Of a stretch of DNA of 64,000 bases, positions 1-7,828 are shown one piece after another (position 1 is the stretch's first letter; each line of letters opens with the position of its first letter). Position numbers and translations under genes: made by a program. Origin of the DNA: JANJUB01 sp031386985 (GTDB lineage Bacteria; Armatimonadota; Fimbriimonadia; Fimbriimonadales; Fimbriimonadaceae); NCBI GenBank assembly GCA_031386985.1, contig JANNCV010000044.1, positions 124,001-188,000 of the forward strand, in the 5' to 3' direction. The notes beneath the pieces were generated by a model. That model was not told the DNA's origin. It was given only the letters and a program-made list of their open reading frames with translations, and made no database searches.

Positions 1-101
1 AACTCGTTGATCTGAATGAGCACCCCGATCTGGCCTTGGTGCATCACATAACCCGCAATAGTGGCCCCCATGACCACCAGAATCCCAATAATTAAAAACA
101 T
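1..101 (-). CDS. motA: Flagellar motor stator protein MotA (N-terminal fragment, cut by window edge)
   Basis: Only the first 33 codons are present; the gene runs off the left edge. Reading leftward from the ATG at 101-99, the protein begins MFLIIGILVVMGATIAGY and continues VMHQGQIGVLIQINE. This matches the first transmembrane helix and following loop of MotA (E. coli: MLILLGYLVVLGTVFGGYLM...), including the GY-M-x-x-G and the Q-x-x-E region. MotA forms the proton-driven stator of the flagellar motor with MotB in the inner membrane. A purine-rich stretch (AGCAGGGGA) lies upstream. It is divergent from pckA. With flgL at the other end of the window it shows that the organism is flagellated. Confidence 0.8.
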   Translation of the reverse strand, partial: MFLIIGILVVMGATIAGYVMHQGQIGVLIQINE

Positions 102-279
102 CCCTGTTAAATCCCCTGCTTGGGTTGTTCCACGTTTGCTGGTAAATCCTACAGCCTTCGCCACCCAATTTTGCAAACTTCTACGAGATCACTTAAGCCC
201 GAGAAAATGGACGGGTAAAATGTGTCTACTTTCGAAACCGCGATCGGGCGTTTTTGCCGTCGCATAGAGGACCAAGACA

Positions 280-1839
280 ATGTCGTCAGTAGCTTCAACA
301 AACCCCACATTTAACTTCAATAGTGCCGATCTTATCCACAAGAATCTCTCGGTCACCGAGCTCGTGGAGCACGCGATAAGGGATGGCGACAAGCTCGCTG
401 CAAACGGTGCGCTGGTCGCGTATACGGGCAAGTACCGGGGCCGAACGCCAAAGGACAAGCACACCGTGCGAGAGCCGGGGAGCGAGGCAAACATCTGGTG
501 GGGCAACAACGCCGATATGTCACCCGAGACGTTCGCCAAGCTAGTAGATAAAGCGAATGAGTACATGAAGGGCAAGACGCTCTACCAGATTGACACCTAC
601 GGCGGGGCCGATCCTAAGCACCGCATCAAAGCGCGCTTCATGGTGGAGCGGCCCTATCACGCGATGTTTATCAAGCAACTTCTCATTCGGCCAAATGCGG
701 CTGAACTGGCAAGCTACGAACCGGATTGGACGATTGTTGACCTTTGCTATCTGAACACCGATCCCGAAGCGGATGGCGTAAAGGGCGACGCTACGATCGC
801 GCTGAATTTCGCGGAGAAAAAGGTTTTGATTCTGGGCACGCAATATGCGGGCGAGATGAAGAAATCTGTTTTCACCATCTTGAACTACATTCTCCCCCTA
901 AAGGGCGTTCTGAGCATGCACTGTTCGGCAAATATTGGGGAAGCTGGCGATACGGCCCTGTTCTTCGGGCTGAGCGGGACGGGCAAAACAACGCTCAGTG
1001 CCGACCCGGAGCGGGACCTGATTGGCGATGATGAGCATGGCTGGACAGACGAAGGCGTCTTCAACTTCGAAGGCGGTTGCTACGCAAAGTGCATAAAACT
1101 AAGCAAGGAAGGCGAGCCGCAGATTTGGGATGCGATTAAATTTGGTTCTGTTCTGGAAAACGTGATTCTCGACGAGAATCGAGTGCCGAATTACGACGAC
1201 ACAAGCCTCACCGAAAACACGCGATGCGCCTATCCGGTGGACTACATTGAGAACGCGCTCATCCCAAGTGTGGGAGGGCACCCAAAAAATATCGTCTTTC
1301 TTACGTGTGACGCTTTTGGAGTTTTGCCCCCGGTTTCCCGACTAAGTGCAGAACAAGCTATGTATCACTTCCTAAACGGCTACACCGCAAAGGTCGCCGG
1401 AACGGAGGCCGGAGTAACCGAGCCTTCCGCAACCTTTTCAACCTGTTTCGGCGCCCCATTTCTGCCCCTGCGACCAAGCGCATACGCCGAGCTACTGGGT
1501 CAAAAACTCGCAAAGCACGGTTCGAAGGTTTGGCTGATAAACACCGGCTGGAGCGGCGGCGGCTACGGAGTAGGTTCGCGCATGAAGCTCAAGTTCACTC
1601 GAGCGATGATTGACGCCGCTTTCTCGGGAGATTTGGACAACGTCGAGTACTTAACCGATCCCGTTTTTGGACTATCGGTCCCAACCTCATGCCCCGATGT
1701 TCCGGCCGAAATCCTAACGCCACGAAACACGTGGGCGGATAAGGATGCCTACGACGCCAAGGCTAAGCAGCTCTTCGAGATGTTCGAAGCCAACTATCTG
1801 AAAATGAAAACCGGAATGTCTGGCTCAGCCGAAGGATAG
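280..1839 (+). CDS. pckA: Phosphoenolpyruvate carboxykinase (ATP)
   Basis: This enzyme catalyses ATP-dependent decarboxylation of oxaloacetate to phosphoenolpyruvate, the first committed step of gluconeogenesis, in the cytosol. The 519-residue length fits the ATP-type family (about 520-540). The kinase-1a P-loop GLSGTGKTT sits at residues 230-238 (K236), and the metal-binding IGDDEHGW is at 248-255. The N-terminal GRTPKDK and the RFMVERPYHAMF region are also typical. A Shine-Dalgarno AGAGGA (266-271) lies 8 nt before the ATG, which fixes the start. The gene stands alone: motA is divergent upstream, and the roughly 160 bp after it hold no recognised gene. No sign of transfer or damage is visible. 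Confidence 0.97.
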   Translation: MSSVASTNPTFNFNSADLIHKNLSVTELVEHAIRDGDKLAANGALVAYTGKYRGRTPKDKHTVREPGSEANIWWGNNADMSPETFAKLVDKANEYMKGKTLYQIDTYGGADPKHRIKARFMVERPYHAMFIKQLLIRPNAAELASYEPDWTIVDLCYLNTDPEADGVKGDATIALNFAEKKVLILGTQYAGEMKKSVFTILNYILPLKGVLSMHCSANIGEAGDTALFFGLSGTGKTTLSADPERDLIGDDEHGWTDEGVFNFEGGCYAKCIKLSKEGEPQIWDAIKFGSVLENVILDENRVPNYDDTSLTENTRCAYPVDYIENALIPSVGGHPKNIVFLTCDAFGVLPPVSRLSAEQAMYHFLNGYTAKVAGTEAGVTEPSATFSTCFGAPFLPLRPSAYAELLGQKLAKHGSKVWLINTGWSGGGYGVGSRMKLKFTRAMIDAAFSGDLDNVEYLTDPVFGLSVPTSCPDVPAEILTPRNTWADKDAYDAKAKQLFEMFEANYLKMKTGMSGSAEG

Positions 1840-2001
1840 CCTGCCTGCGAGGCCGTCTCACGCGTTTTTCGAGCGCGCCGCGACTAAGCTGGGGCTGACA
1901 AATTTCTCTACACCTAGCAGGCAGTCCTTTCGCATGACAGGTTCTAAAAGCGGAGTTACCGGCTAAACTCACCGCCCCTCATTCGGGTACAACCGAAGGC
2001 G

Positions 2002-2433
2002 GTGTGGAACGTTCAGAAAATCATGGAATACCTGCCGCATCGGTTTCCGATGTTGCTTGTAGATAAGATCATCGAGCTTGAGCCGATGAAGCGTAGCGTT
2101 GGGCTCAAGAATGTCACTTTCAATGAGGCTTTTTTTCAAGGGCATTACCCCGGATTTCCAATTATGCCGGGGGTTTTGATCATTGAAGCAATGGCTCAAA
2201 CTGGCGCGTGCATGATCCTTGGGGATCCGGCTAACAAGGGCTTAGTGCCTTTAATAGGGGCGATTGACGACGTAAAGTTCAAGCGACAAGTTGTGCCGGG
2301 AGATCAATTGATTTCGTATTGCGATATTGTTTGGTTTCGAAGCGGCATTGGTCGAATTACGGCCGTTGCGAAGGTTGGCGAAGAAGTTTGTGCTTCGATG
2401 GTCCTAACCTTTAAGTTGGCGAGGCTCGAGTAG
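2002..2433 (+). CDS. fabZ: (3R)-hydroxyacyl-[acyl carrier protein] dehydratase FabZ
   Basis: FabZ dehydrates beta-hydroxyacyl-ACP in type II fatty acid synthesis; it lies beside lpxA, which uses the same hydroxyacyl-ACP pool for lipid A. The protein has 143 residues, the usual length, and forms a hot-dog fold. The catalytic pair is visible: H48 in GHYPGFPIMPGV and E62 in IEAMAQ. The start is probably the GTG at 2002 (MWNVQKIMEYLPHRFP), because family members carry a short segment before the YLPHRFP motif; an ATG at 2023 is the alternative, and neither has a clear Shine-Dalgarno. The stop codon overlaps the lpxA start by one base (TAGTG), so the two are translationally coupled. It is not fused to LpxC as in some phyla. 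Confidence 0.95.
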   Translation: MWNVQKIMEYLPHRFPMLLVDKIIELEPMKRSVGLKNVTFNEAFFQGHYPGFPIMPGVLIIEAMAQTGACMILGDPANKGLVPLIGAIDDVKFKRQVVPGDQLISYCDIVWFRSGIGRITAVAKVGEEVCASMVLTFKLARLE

Positions 2434-3221
2434 TGCCTCTGATTCACGATCTCGCTTTTGTTTCTCAAGGAGCGCAACTTGCTGATGATGTGATCGTCGG
2501 CCCCTTTTGCAACGTTGAAAGCGATGTCGTGATTGGCCCCGGATGCATCTTAGATTCTCATGTAACCGTAAAATCCGGCACAACCCTTGGCAACCATAAC
2601 TATCTTGGTCAAGGTTCGGTGCTCGGCGGTGACCCTCAAGACCGGAAGTTTTCGAACAAGCAGAAGACTTTTCTGAGAATCGGAAACGATAACGTTTTCC
2701 GGGAATATGTGACCGTTCACAAAGCCACGGGTGAGGGGAACGCTACGATCATCGCCAACAACTGTTTTGTCATGGCGTATTCGCACGTGGGGCATAACTG
2801 CACAATCGGCGAGAGCGTAACGATTGCCAATAACGTAAATTTGGCTGGCCACGTAACCGTTGAGGATCTTGTGACAATTGGGGGCATGGTTGGCGTTCAC
2901 CAATTCGCGAGGATCGGCCGAGCCGCGATGGTCGGCGGTATGTCCGGCGCATCGCGTGATGTCCCGCCCTACGTAATTATGTCGGGGCGAGATGTGATTA
3001 TTGATATTAACGCGGTCGGTCTACGGCGAATTGGGCTTTCTCAGCCCGATCGGTTAGCCCTACACAAGGCTGTAAAACTGATGTACAAATCCGAGCTCGG
3101 AATGACAAACGCGATTGAAATCGTCAAGCGTGAAGTTCCCAGCTCGCCCGAGATTGAATACCTAATTGCCTTCGAGGAGCGCCGTTTCCGGGGAAAGAGT
3201 GGACGGGGAGATCAGCCCTAA
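2433..3221 (+). CDS. lpxA: Acyl-ACP--UDP-N-acetylglucosamine O-acyltransferase LpxA
   Basis: LpxA transfers a hydroxyacyl chain from ACP to UDP-GlcNAc, the first step of lipid A synthesis in the cytoplasm. At 262 residues it has the standard length. The N-terminal two thirds are hexapeptide repeats forming a left-handed beta-helix (for example VIVGPF, VVIGPG, CTIGES, VTIGGM), followed by a helical C-terminus (LRRIGLSQPDRLALHKAVKLMY). The motif AYSHVGHNC carries H118 and the catalytic H121, equivalent to E. coli H125. The start is a GTG sharing one base with the fabZ stop. Its 3' end overlaps the convergent transglycosylase gene by 4 bp. The gene is strong evidence for a lipid A-bearing outer membrane. 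Confidence 0.96.
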   Translation: MPLIHDLAFVSQGAQLADDVIVGPFCNVESDVVIGPGCILDSHVTVKSGTTLGNHNYLGQGSVLGGDPQDRKFSNKQKTFLRIGNDNVFREYVTVHKATGEGNATIIANNCFVMAYSHVGHNCTIGESVTIANNVNLAGHVTVEDLVTIGGMVGVHQFARIGRAAMVGGMSGASRDVPPYVIMSGRDVIIDINAVGLRRIGLSQPDRLALHKAVKLMYKSELGMTNAIEIVKREVPSSPEIEYLIAFEERRFRGKSGRGDQP

Positions 3222-4240
3222 GAAATCAGCTCGTAATAGATCGCAAGGATTCGTTTTACGTAGTTCTGCGTTTCGTTGTACGGTGGTACTCCGCCATATT
3301 TCTTGACCGCTCCGGCTCCCGCGTTGTAGGCGGCTAACATCAGGATTCGGGCATCGTCATGATTGCCCGTTTTCTTAAGGTAGGTGGCGTAGTGGTTCGA
3401 AATCAGCTTGATAGCGCCGGCCAGGTTTTGCGTAATGTCGTAAGAATTGCCAACACCCATCCCGGCGGCAGTGCCCGGCATAAGCTGTAAGACACCCTGT
3501 GCGCCAGAGCGGCTGGTTGCATTGGGATTAAAGTTGCTTTCCTGGATAGCCATTGCCATAACTAGGCGAGCATCCACGCCATATTGCAGACTGTAGCGAA
3601 TAACACCCTCCGCAATTTCGTAGCATTGTTGATCGGACAGCCGCTTGTTGTGGTTCTTAATAAAACCCGCGTATTTCGGAAGTGCTTCGCTCGCAGAAAC
3701 TGAGCCCTTGCTACTTCTTGCAGGGGCACCGCTACGGCTCGAAAGCGAACCACGACCACGACCACCGATTGGGCCCGTTAGCGGGTTTCTGGGGTCTTTT
3801 GCGACGGGCTTTGAGGTGGGTTTTGCCTTGGCTACAAACGGAGCGGGATCGAACTTTTTGATCATGCTTTCGGGAATAGCGGCCAGCATTGTTGTTTCGA
3901 GGGGGGAGACGTCACCCTCTCGACTCGCTCTCACGATCAACCTAATATCTAAATCCGTTCCATCGAGCCAATCAGGCAGGCTCGACGACTTGATCATCAG
4001 TGAAGAATCGTCCGGATTCTTCAAACACAGCGAAACACTATTGCCGACTTTCACAACACCGGTTACATGGGCTCGCAGTTCGAAAACACGGACACCAACG
4101 AGCGAATCCAAAGCCTGAACGCCACTAACCGACGTGATTTTGTTTGCTTTTCGCACGGAAATGAAATCGCTCACCGAATCGGCGCACGCGAAGGCAGTGC
4201 TACACAGCATGGCAAGAATCGTGATCAGCTTTATTTTCAT
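3218..4240 (-). CDS. Exported lytic transglycosylase (SLT domain)
   Basis: A signal peptide (MKIKLITILAMLCSTAFACA, residues 1-20) leads to an exported protein. Residues about 25-120 look like a beta-rich OB-like domain, then comes a Pro/Arg/Gly/Ser-rich linker (about 130-185). The C-terminal SLT domain covers about 200-338, with catalytic Glu in AMAIQESNFNPNA, followed by SGAQGVLQLMPGTAAGMG and LAAYNAGAGAVKKYGG. Such enzymes cleave peptidoglycan glycan strands to 1,6-anhydromuramyl ends. The ATG at 4240 lies only 19 nt beyond the CCA end of tRNA-Ser on the same strand, so the gene may be transcribed by read-through or from a promoter inside the tRNA gene. The 3' end overlaps lpxA by 4 bp. Confidence 0.92.
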   Translation of the reverse strand: MKIKLITILAMLCSTAFACADSVSDFISVRKANKITSVSGVQALDSLVGVRVFELRAHVTGVVKVGNSVSLCLKNPDDSSLMIKSSSLPDWLDGTDLDIRLIVRASREGDVSPLETTMLAAIPESMIKKFDPAPFVAKAKPTSKPVAKDPRNPLTGPIGGRGRGSLSSRSGAPARSSKGSVSASEALPKYAGFIKNHNKRLSDQQCYEIAEGVIRYSLQYGVDARLVMAMAIQESNFNPNATSRSGAQGVLQLMPGTAAGMGVGNSYDITQNLAGAIKLISNHYATYLKKTGNHDDARILMLAAYNAGAGAVKKYGGVPPYNETQNYVKRILAIYYELIS

Positions 4241-4259
4241 AACTTATGCTTGCACTATC

Positions 4260-4351
4260 TGGCGGAGAGATCGGGATTCGAACCCGAGAGGCGTCTTTCG
4301 ACACCTACCCACTTAGCAGGCGGGCGCTTTCGTCCACTCAGCCATCTCTCC
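4260..4351 (-). tRNA. tRNA-Ser(GCT)
   Basis: On the minus strand a complete class II (long variable arm) tRNA folds: acceptor stem GGAGAGA (4351-4345) pairs with TCTCTCC (4270-4264), and the anticodon loop CTGCTAA contains GCT. A long variable arm with a GGTGTCGAAAGACGCC hairpin and the T-arm GGGTTCGAATCCC follow. The discriminator is G and the CCA end is encoded (4262-4260). It reads AGC/AGU serine codons. Confidence 0.97.
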
Positions 4352-4364
4352 GCGCCACAGCGCA

Positions 4365-5219
4365 TTATATACTATCGGCAGAAATTAGATACGATCTGAG
4401 GCGCGAAAGGTTCATTTCATGCTTCAAATCATCAGTTTCCAGCAAAATCGGCGTGTTTTCGAACCTCTTATCATTTACGAGCAACTTGAACGCCGTTGTT
4501 CCAATCTCTCCCGCGCCAATGTCTTCGTGGCGGTCAAGCCTCGAGGCAAAGGGCTTTTTGCTATCGTTGCAATGAATGGCTTTCAGCCGGTCGAAACCGA
4601 CGAGCCGGCCAAACTCGGCGAACGATGCTTCGTAGGTTTCTTCCGTGCGAATATCATAACCCGCCGCGAATATGTGACAGGTATCAAGGCAAACCCCCAA
4701 TCTAGCGGGACCTGCGGTAAGGTCGAGCAAGATTGCGATTTCTTCAAACCGGGAGTTGATCGAGGAGCCTTGCCCCGCCGTTGTCTCCATCAGGAGGGTG
4801 ACGCTCTCGGGGGTCTCACTTAGCATTTGTTTAAGCTTTTCGGCTACCAGAACAAGGGTTTCGCCTTGATCTTGACCCTTGTAGGAAGCAATATGGCTGA
4901 CCACCTTATCAATCCCATATTGTGCGCATCGCTCCATTTCGCCCTTCAAACCGGCGAAGCTCTTTTCCGCGATTTCGGGGGTAGGGGCGCATAGGTTGAT
5001 GAGGTAGCTGTCGTGACTAACGACTGCGCTTAAGCCCGTTTCCTTTTTGGCCGCATTGAAATCTACGATCTGAGCTTCAGAGACGGGCTTTGAATACCAT
5101 TGGCGCGGGCTAGAAGTAAAAACCTGAATCGCGGTGCAACCAATGGCGTGGCCGTTGCGCACAGCCTGCCCGAGGCCATCTTTGATGGAAATGTGGGCCC
5201 CAATGAGTTTTGCGGACAT
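4365..5219 (-). CDS. nfo: Endonuclease IV (deoxyribonuclease IV)
   Basis: This is an AP endonuclease of base excision repair that cleaves 5' to abasic sites with a three-zinc centre. The length (284 residues) fits the Nfo family, a TIM barrel. Family motifs appear in order: GAHISIKDGL at the N-terminus, VVSHDSYLINLCAP, LLMETTAGQGSS (metal-binding Glu), GVCLDTCHIFAAGYD (Asp and His ligands), HCNDSKKPFASRLDRHEDIG and LLETDD. The usual H-P-G at the second His ligand reads HIASYKG here, a small variation. A CATAAT -10 box lies only 5 nt before the ATG with no Shine-Dalgarno, suggesting a leaderless mRNA. tRNA-Ser follows on the same strand after 13 nt. Confidence 0.95.
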   Translation of the reverse strand: MSAKLIGAHISIKDGLGQAVRNGHAIGCTAIQVFTSSPRQWYSKPVSEAQIVDFNAAKKETGLSAVVSHDSYLINLCAPTPEIAEKSFAGLKGEMERCAQYGIDKVVSHIASYKGQDQGETLVLVAEKLKQMLSETPESVTLLMETTAGQGSSINSRFEEIAILLDLTAGPARLGVCLDTCHIFAAGYDIRTEETYEASFAEFGRLVGFDRLKAIHCNDSKKPFASRLDRHEDIGAGEIGTTAFKLLVNDKRFENTPILLETDDLKHEMNLSRLRSYLISADSI

Positions 5220-5224
5220 AAGGG

Positions 5225-5252
5225 ATTATGGTGTATGGATGTTATCTTCAAA
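5225..5252 (-). promoter_or_regulatory. Predicted nfo promoter (leaderless)
   Basis: On the minus strand a TTTGAA (5252-5247) and a CATAAT (5230-5225) are separated by 16 bp. The -10 box lies 5 nt from the nfo ATG, so transcription would start at or near the start codon. This is a match to the sigma-70 pattern only. Confidence 0.4.
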
Positions 5253-5269
5253 TCGATTCCCATTAGGGG

Positions 5270-5455
5270 TTAGAGTTTGGGAAGGCCGGTTGGTAATGTG
5301 TTCCGATTAGCAGAACGCGCTGGGTTCGATACCACATTTTCGAGAAGATCCATCATTTGCATGAGAATTTCTGTCCGAGCTTCCCGCATCAACTCTCGGC
5401 ATAAACTCGCGCTCATTGCGCTATCATTGTGTAGTAGCGCACCCTGGACTGGCAC
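5270..5455 (-). CDS. Possible small protein, unknown (61 codons)
   Basis: I do not recognise this reading frame. It encodes a largely helical, Met- and Leu-rich peptide (SASLCRELMREARTEILMQMMDLLENVV) with a short Pro/Asn-rich tail ending in GLPKL. It lies between nfo, which has the same strand and starts 50 nt downstream, and the divergent exported-protein gene at 5480. A shorter version could start at the internal ATG of MSASLCREL. No Shine-Dalgarno is seen, and a plus-strand frame overlaps the same stretch, so the 5220-5479 interval may instead be non-coding promoter DNA. Confidence 0.25.
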   Translation of the reverse strand: MPVQGALLHNDSAMSASLCRELMREARTEILMQMMDLLENVVSNPARSANRNTLPTGLPKL

Positions 5456-5479
5456 CGGCCATTGTGAGGAGCAACAAAA

Positions 5480-6520
5480 ATGAAATTAATCCATTCCATT
5501 TTCGTCACGACGCTATTCCTGGGTGCAACTCCCTTCGCCCTTGCGCAGACCACAGGGATCGAGGAAACAGCCCGGGAAGCATTGAGGGAGGTTGATCTCG
5601 ACCAACTGTGGACACCGGGACAGATTACGGTAAGCGGCCCCCCGGTGGCTCTACCCGCCGGTGTTTCCTATGTAAGGGTGAGCAACGCCCATTTCTCAAT
5701 GAGATTTGTTATTGTCCCCGGTCGAGATCCTCGGCTTAGCGCGTTTTCTTGGGAAGGGCGGAAGGATCAAATCCGCAAGCGTGGTAACAAGCAGTTTCGG
5801 GCAGAAGAAATCACATTTCGACAAAGGGCCCGTGCCATTCTTTCACATTTCTCGGCAACACAATTTGCCGATGGAGAATGGGTAGATCGCCACCACGCTC
5901 GCGTCGGCAGCCAGACGGCCTATCAGAATGGCACGCTTGCCACCTGGTTTGACACCAGGGTTAACGGAGTGCCGGACATTGGGGGAAATGCGGAAGTTGA
6001 GTTTGATGGCGAAGATGCAAGCGTCATCGGCATTACTGTTCCGATCTCAACCAAACCCTACGAGCCCCGCGGAGACCTCATCGGCACCGAAGAAGCGAAA
6101 CGGATCGCCTTTGAGAAAGTAAGTAGCGAGTTGAGGCGAACAATGTCTGCCGAATACGCAGACAGCATCATAGCCAAGATGCAAGAGGCCCAGACATCAT
6201 GGACAGCGAACCTCTGCTACAACTCGATTGGCGGTCAGTTTGATGAGGGATCGGCGGAGTACATAGGAGTTGACAAGCCAAAGCCCATCCTTTATGAGGT
6301 TAAGATGGGGCCAGTGAGCGTGCCGATCCACGCGATAACAGGGAAGGCACTACGAGGAGGCGTTTCGACGGCGGCTCTGGGCCCCAGCAATATCCGAAAG
6401 AAGGGCCCGGCAACTCCCGGCAAGCTGACCGAGAAATCCTCCAACTTGGCTCCAGCTACAGTTGCGCTGGGTCTCGCCGTGGTGGTCGGTTACCTCGCTC
6501 GCCGGAAGCGGCGGATCTAA
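5480..6520 (+). CDS. Exported PepSY-like protein with C-terminal membrane anchor
   Basis: The product is not a named family to me. It has a signal peptide (MKLIHSIFVTTLFLGATPFALAQ) and two stretches that resemble PepSY-type repeats (IGTEEAKRIAFEKVSSEL near 200; YEVKMGPVSVPIHAITGKAL near 270-290). A Pro/Lys-rich linker leads to a C-terminal hydrophobic helix (ATVALGLAVVVGYLA) followed by RRKRRI, like a sorting or anchoring tail. It is therefore probably held on the outer face of the cytoplasmic membrane. A GAGGA Shine-Dalgarno (5466-5470) precedes the ATG. The exported protein at 16184-17074 has a similar general design, so the two may be distant paralogues. The role is unknown. Confidence 0.8.
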   Translation: MKLIHSIFVTTLFLGATPFALAQTTGIEETAREALREVDLDQLWTPGQITVSGPPVALPAGVSYVRVSNAHFSMRFVIVPGRDPRLSAFSWEGRKDQIRKRGNKQFRAEEITFRQRARAILSHFSATQFADGEWVDRHHARVGSQTAYQNGTLATWFDTRVNGVPDIGGNAEVEFDGEDASVIGITVPISTKPYEPRGDLIGTEEAKRIAFEKVSSELRRTMSAEYADSIIAKMQEAQTSWTANLCYNSIGGQFDEGSAEYIGVDKPKPILYEVKMGPVSVPIHAITGKALRGGVSTAALGPSNIRKKGPATPGKLTEKSSNLAPATVALGLAVVVGYLARRKRRI

Positions 6521-6532
6521 ATCCTTTGGTGT

Positions 6533-7732
6533 TTAGGACAATCCTAAACCGCAGAAATCCATCACCAAACGGTCGCCAAAATCAATGCCCTTAAATGCTG
6601 AATGCTTAACCAGCGCAACAAAAATATCGGCCCCCTGCAGAGCCTCCGCAAGGGGAACTAGGCGCAATGCGCCGTGCGATTTAACGTGAGGTTCTACCGC
6701 CAGAACGTCGTAGCTTTTGCCCACCAGCGCCGCCGTGATATGCAACGCCGGGGACTCTCGCAGGTCATCAATATCAGGCTTAAAGGCCAAACCCAGGCAC
6801 GCTATTTTAGGTTCCCGATCATGCTTTTCGACGAATTTTTGCACCGCCTTATCTACCCGCTCGATCACCCAATCCGCCTTGTAATCATTCACTTTTCGGG
6901 CTTGATGAATGAGCTTGGCGTTTTCGGGGTCTCGGGCGACGATGAACCAAGGGTCAACCGCAATGCAGTGCCCGCCTACTCCGCAGCCGGGTTGCAGGAT
7001 GTTTACCCGTGGATGCAAATTAGCGAGCGCTATGAGTTCCCACACGTTCACCTCTTCTTTCGCGCAAATCATGGAGAGTTCATTGGCAAAGGCGATGTTC
7101 ACATCGCGAAAGCTGTTCTCCACCAGTTTGCACATCTCGGCGGTTTTGGCGGTAGTTTCAACGATTTTGCCCGTTACGAACTTGCGGTATAACTCGGCGG
7201 CTTTGGCGGCCCCTGCGGGCGTCATTCCGCCCACCACGCGGTCATTGTTGATGAGCTCCTTCAAGATTTGGCCAGGAAGGACGCGCTCCGGGCAATAGGC
7301 GAGGTGGTAATTGACGGTGACGCCCTTCTCCTTCAAGAGTTGATCCACGGTTTCGGTGGTCCCTACCGGCGAAGTTGATTCAATAATAATTACGGCCCCT
7401 TCGGTGAGAAACGGCGCGATTTTCTCGGCCGCATCCAGCACGTAGCTAATATCAGGATCGGGAATACCGGGTTGCTCTTTGAATGGCGTGGGGACGCAAA
7501 TGATGTAGTAATCGCAGGTTTCTGGATTCAATTGCGCCTTAAGTCGCCCGCTTGCCACCGCTTCCTTAACCGCCTGATCCAGGTCGGGCTCGATGATGTG
7601 GGCTTTTCCTTGGTTAATCGTATCAATCGCCTTTTGGCTAATGTCTACGCCAACGACGGTCACTCCGTGACTGGCAAACATAGTCGCGGTGGGCAACCCG
7701 ATATAACCTAAACCAACAATACAAAGCGTCAT
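6533..7732 (-). CDS. wecC: UDP-N-acetyl-D-mannosamine dehydrogenase-type nucleotide sugar dehydrogenase
   Basis: This is a UDP-glucose/GDP-mannose dehydrogenase superfamily member that oxidises a UDP-N-acetylhexosamine to the uronic acid with NAD+, supplying surface polysaccharide synthesis. The N-terminal Rossmann motif is IVGLGYIGLPTA. The central region has YCPERVLPGQ and the helical dimerisation segment KLVENSFRDVNIAFANEL. The catalytic cysteine lies in PGCGVGGHCIAVDPWF, where the HCIAVDPWF form favours UDP-ManNAc dehydrogenase (WecC) over Ugd. The C-terminal domain has LAFKPDIDDLRESPA. The length of 399 is slightly short of E. coli WecC (420). A CATAAT lies 11 nt before the ATG. No other surface-polysaccharide genes are adjacent. 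Substrate choice is inferred. Confidence 0.88.
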   Translation of the reverse strand: MTLCIVGLGYIGLPTATMFASHGVTVVGVDISQKAIDTINQGKAHIIEPDLDQAVKEAVASGRLKAQLNPETCDYYIICVPTPFKEQPGIPDPDISYVLDAAEKIAPFLTEGAVIIIESTSPVGTTETVDQLLKEKGVTVNYHLAYCPERVLPGQILKELINNDRVVGGMTPAGAAKAAELYRKFVTGKIVETTAKTAEMCKLVENSFRDVNIAFANELSMICAKEEVNVWELIALANLHPRVNILQPGCGVGGHCIAVDPWFIVARDPENAKLIHQARKVNDYKADWVIERVDKAVQKFVEKHDREPKIACLGLAFKPDIDDLRESPALHITAALVGKSYDVLAVEPHVKSHGALRLVPLAEALQGADIFVALVKHSAFKGIDFGDRLVMDFCGLGLS

Positions 7733-7828
7733 GGGGAAGGTGAATTATGGCAGGTTCGCTTTCACGCAGGACAGCGTCGCATTTTGCGCCGATAGCGTCG
7801 AGTTCAGGATAGGATTCGAACAACAAAC

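Noticed and set aside
189..575. Open frame on the minus strand across the pckA start
   Set aside because: It is antisense to well-conserved PckA codons and encodes low-complexity Ser/Leu/Ala sequence without family features.
1841..1924. Inverted repeat CTGCCTGC ... GCAGGCAG after pckA
   Set aside because: The arms are only 8 bp and 68 bp apart, with no T-run and no repeat elsewhere that I could see; probably chance.
5277..5483. Plus-strand open frame of 68 codons ending in an ATGA overlap with the gene at 5480
   Set aside because: The sequence is rich in Arg/Ser with no signal or domain and it competes with the divergent promoter region of nfo; the gene at 5480 has its own GAGGA ribosome-binding site.
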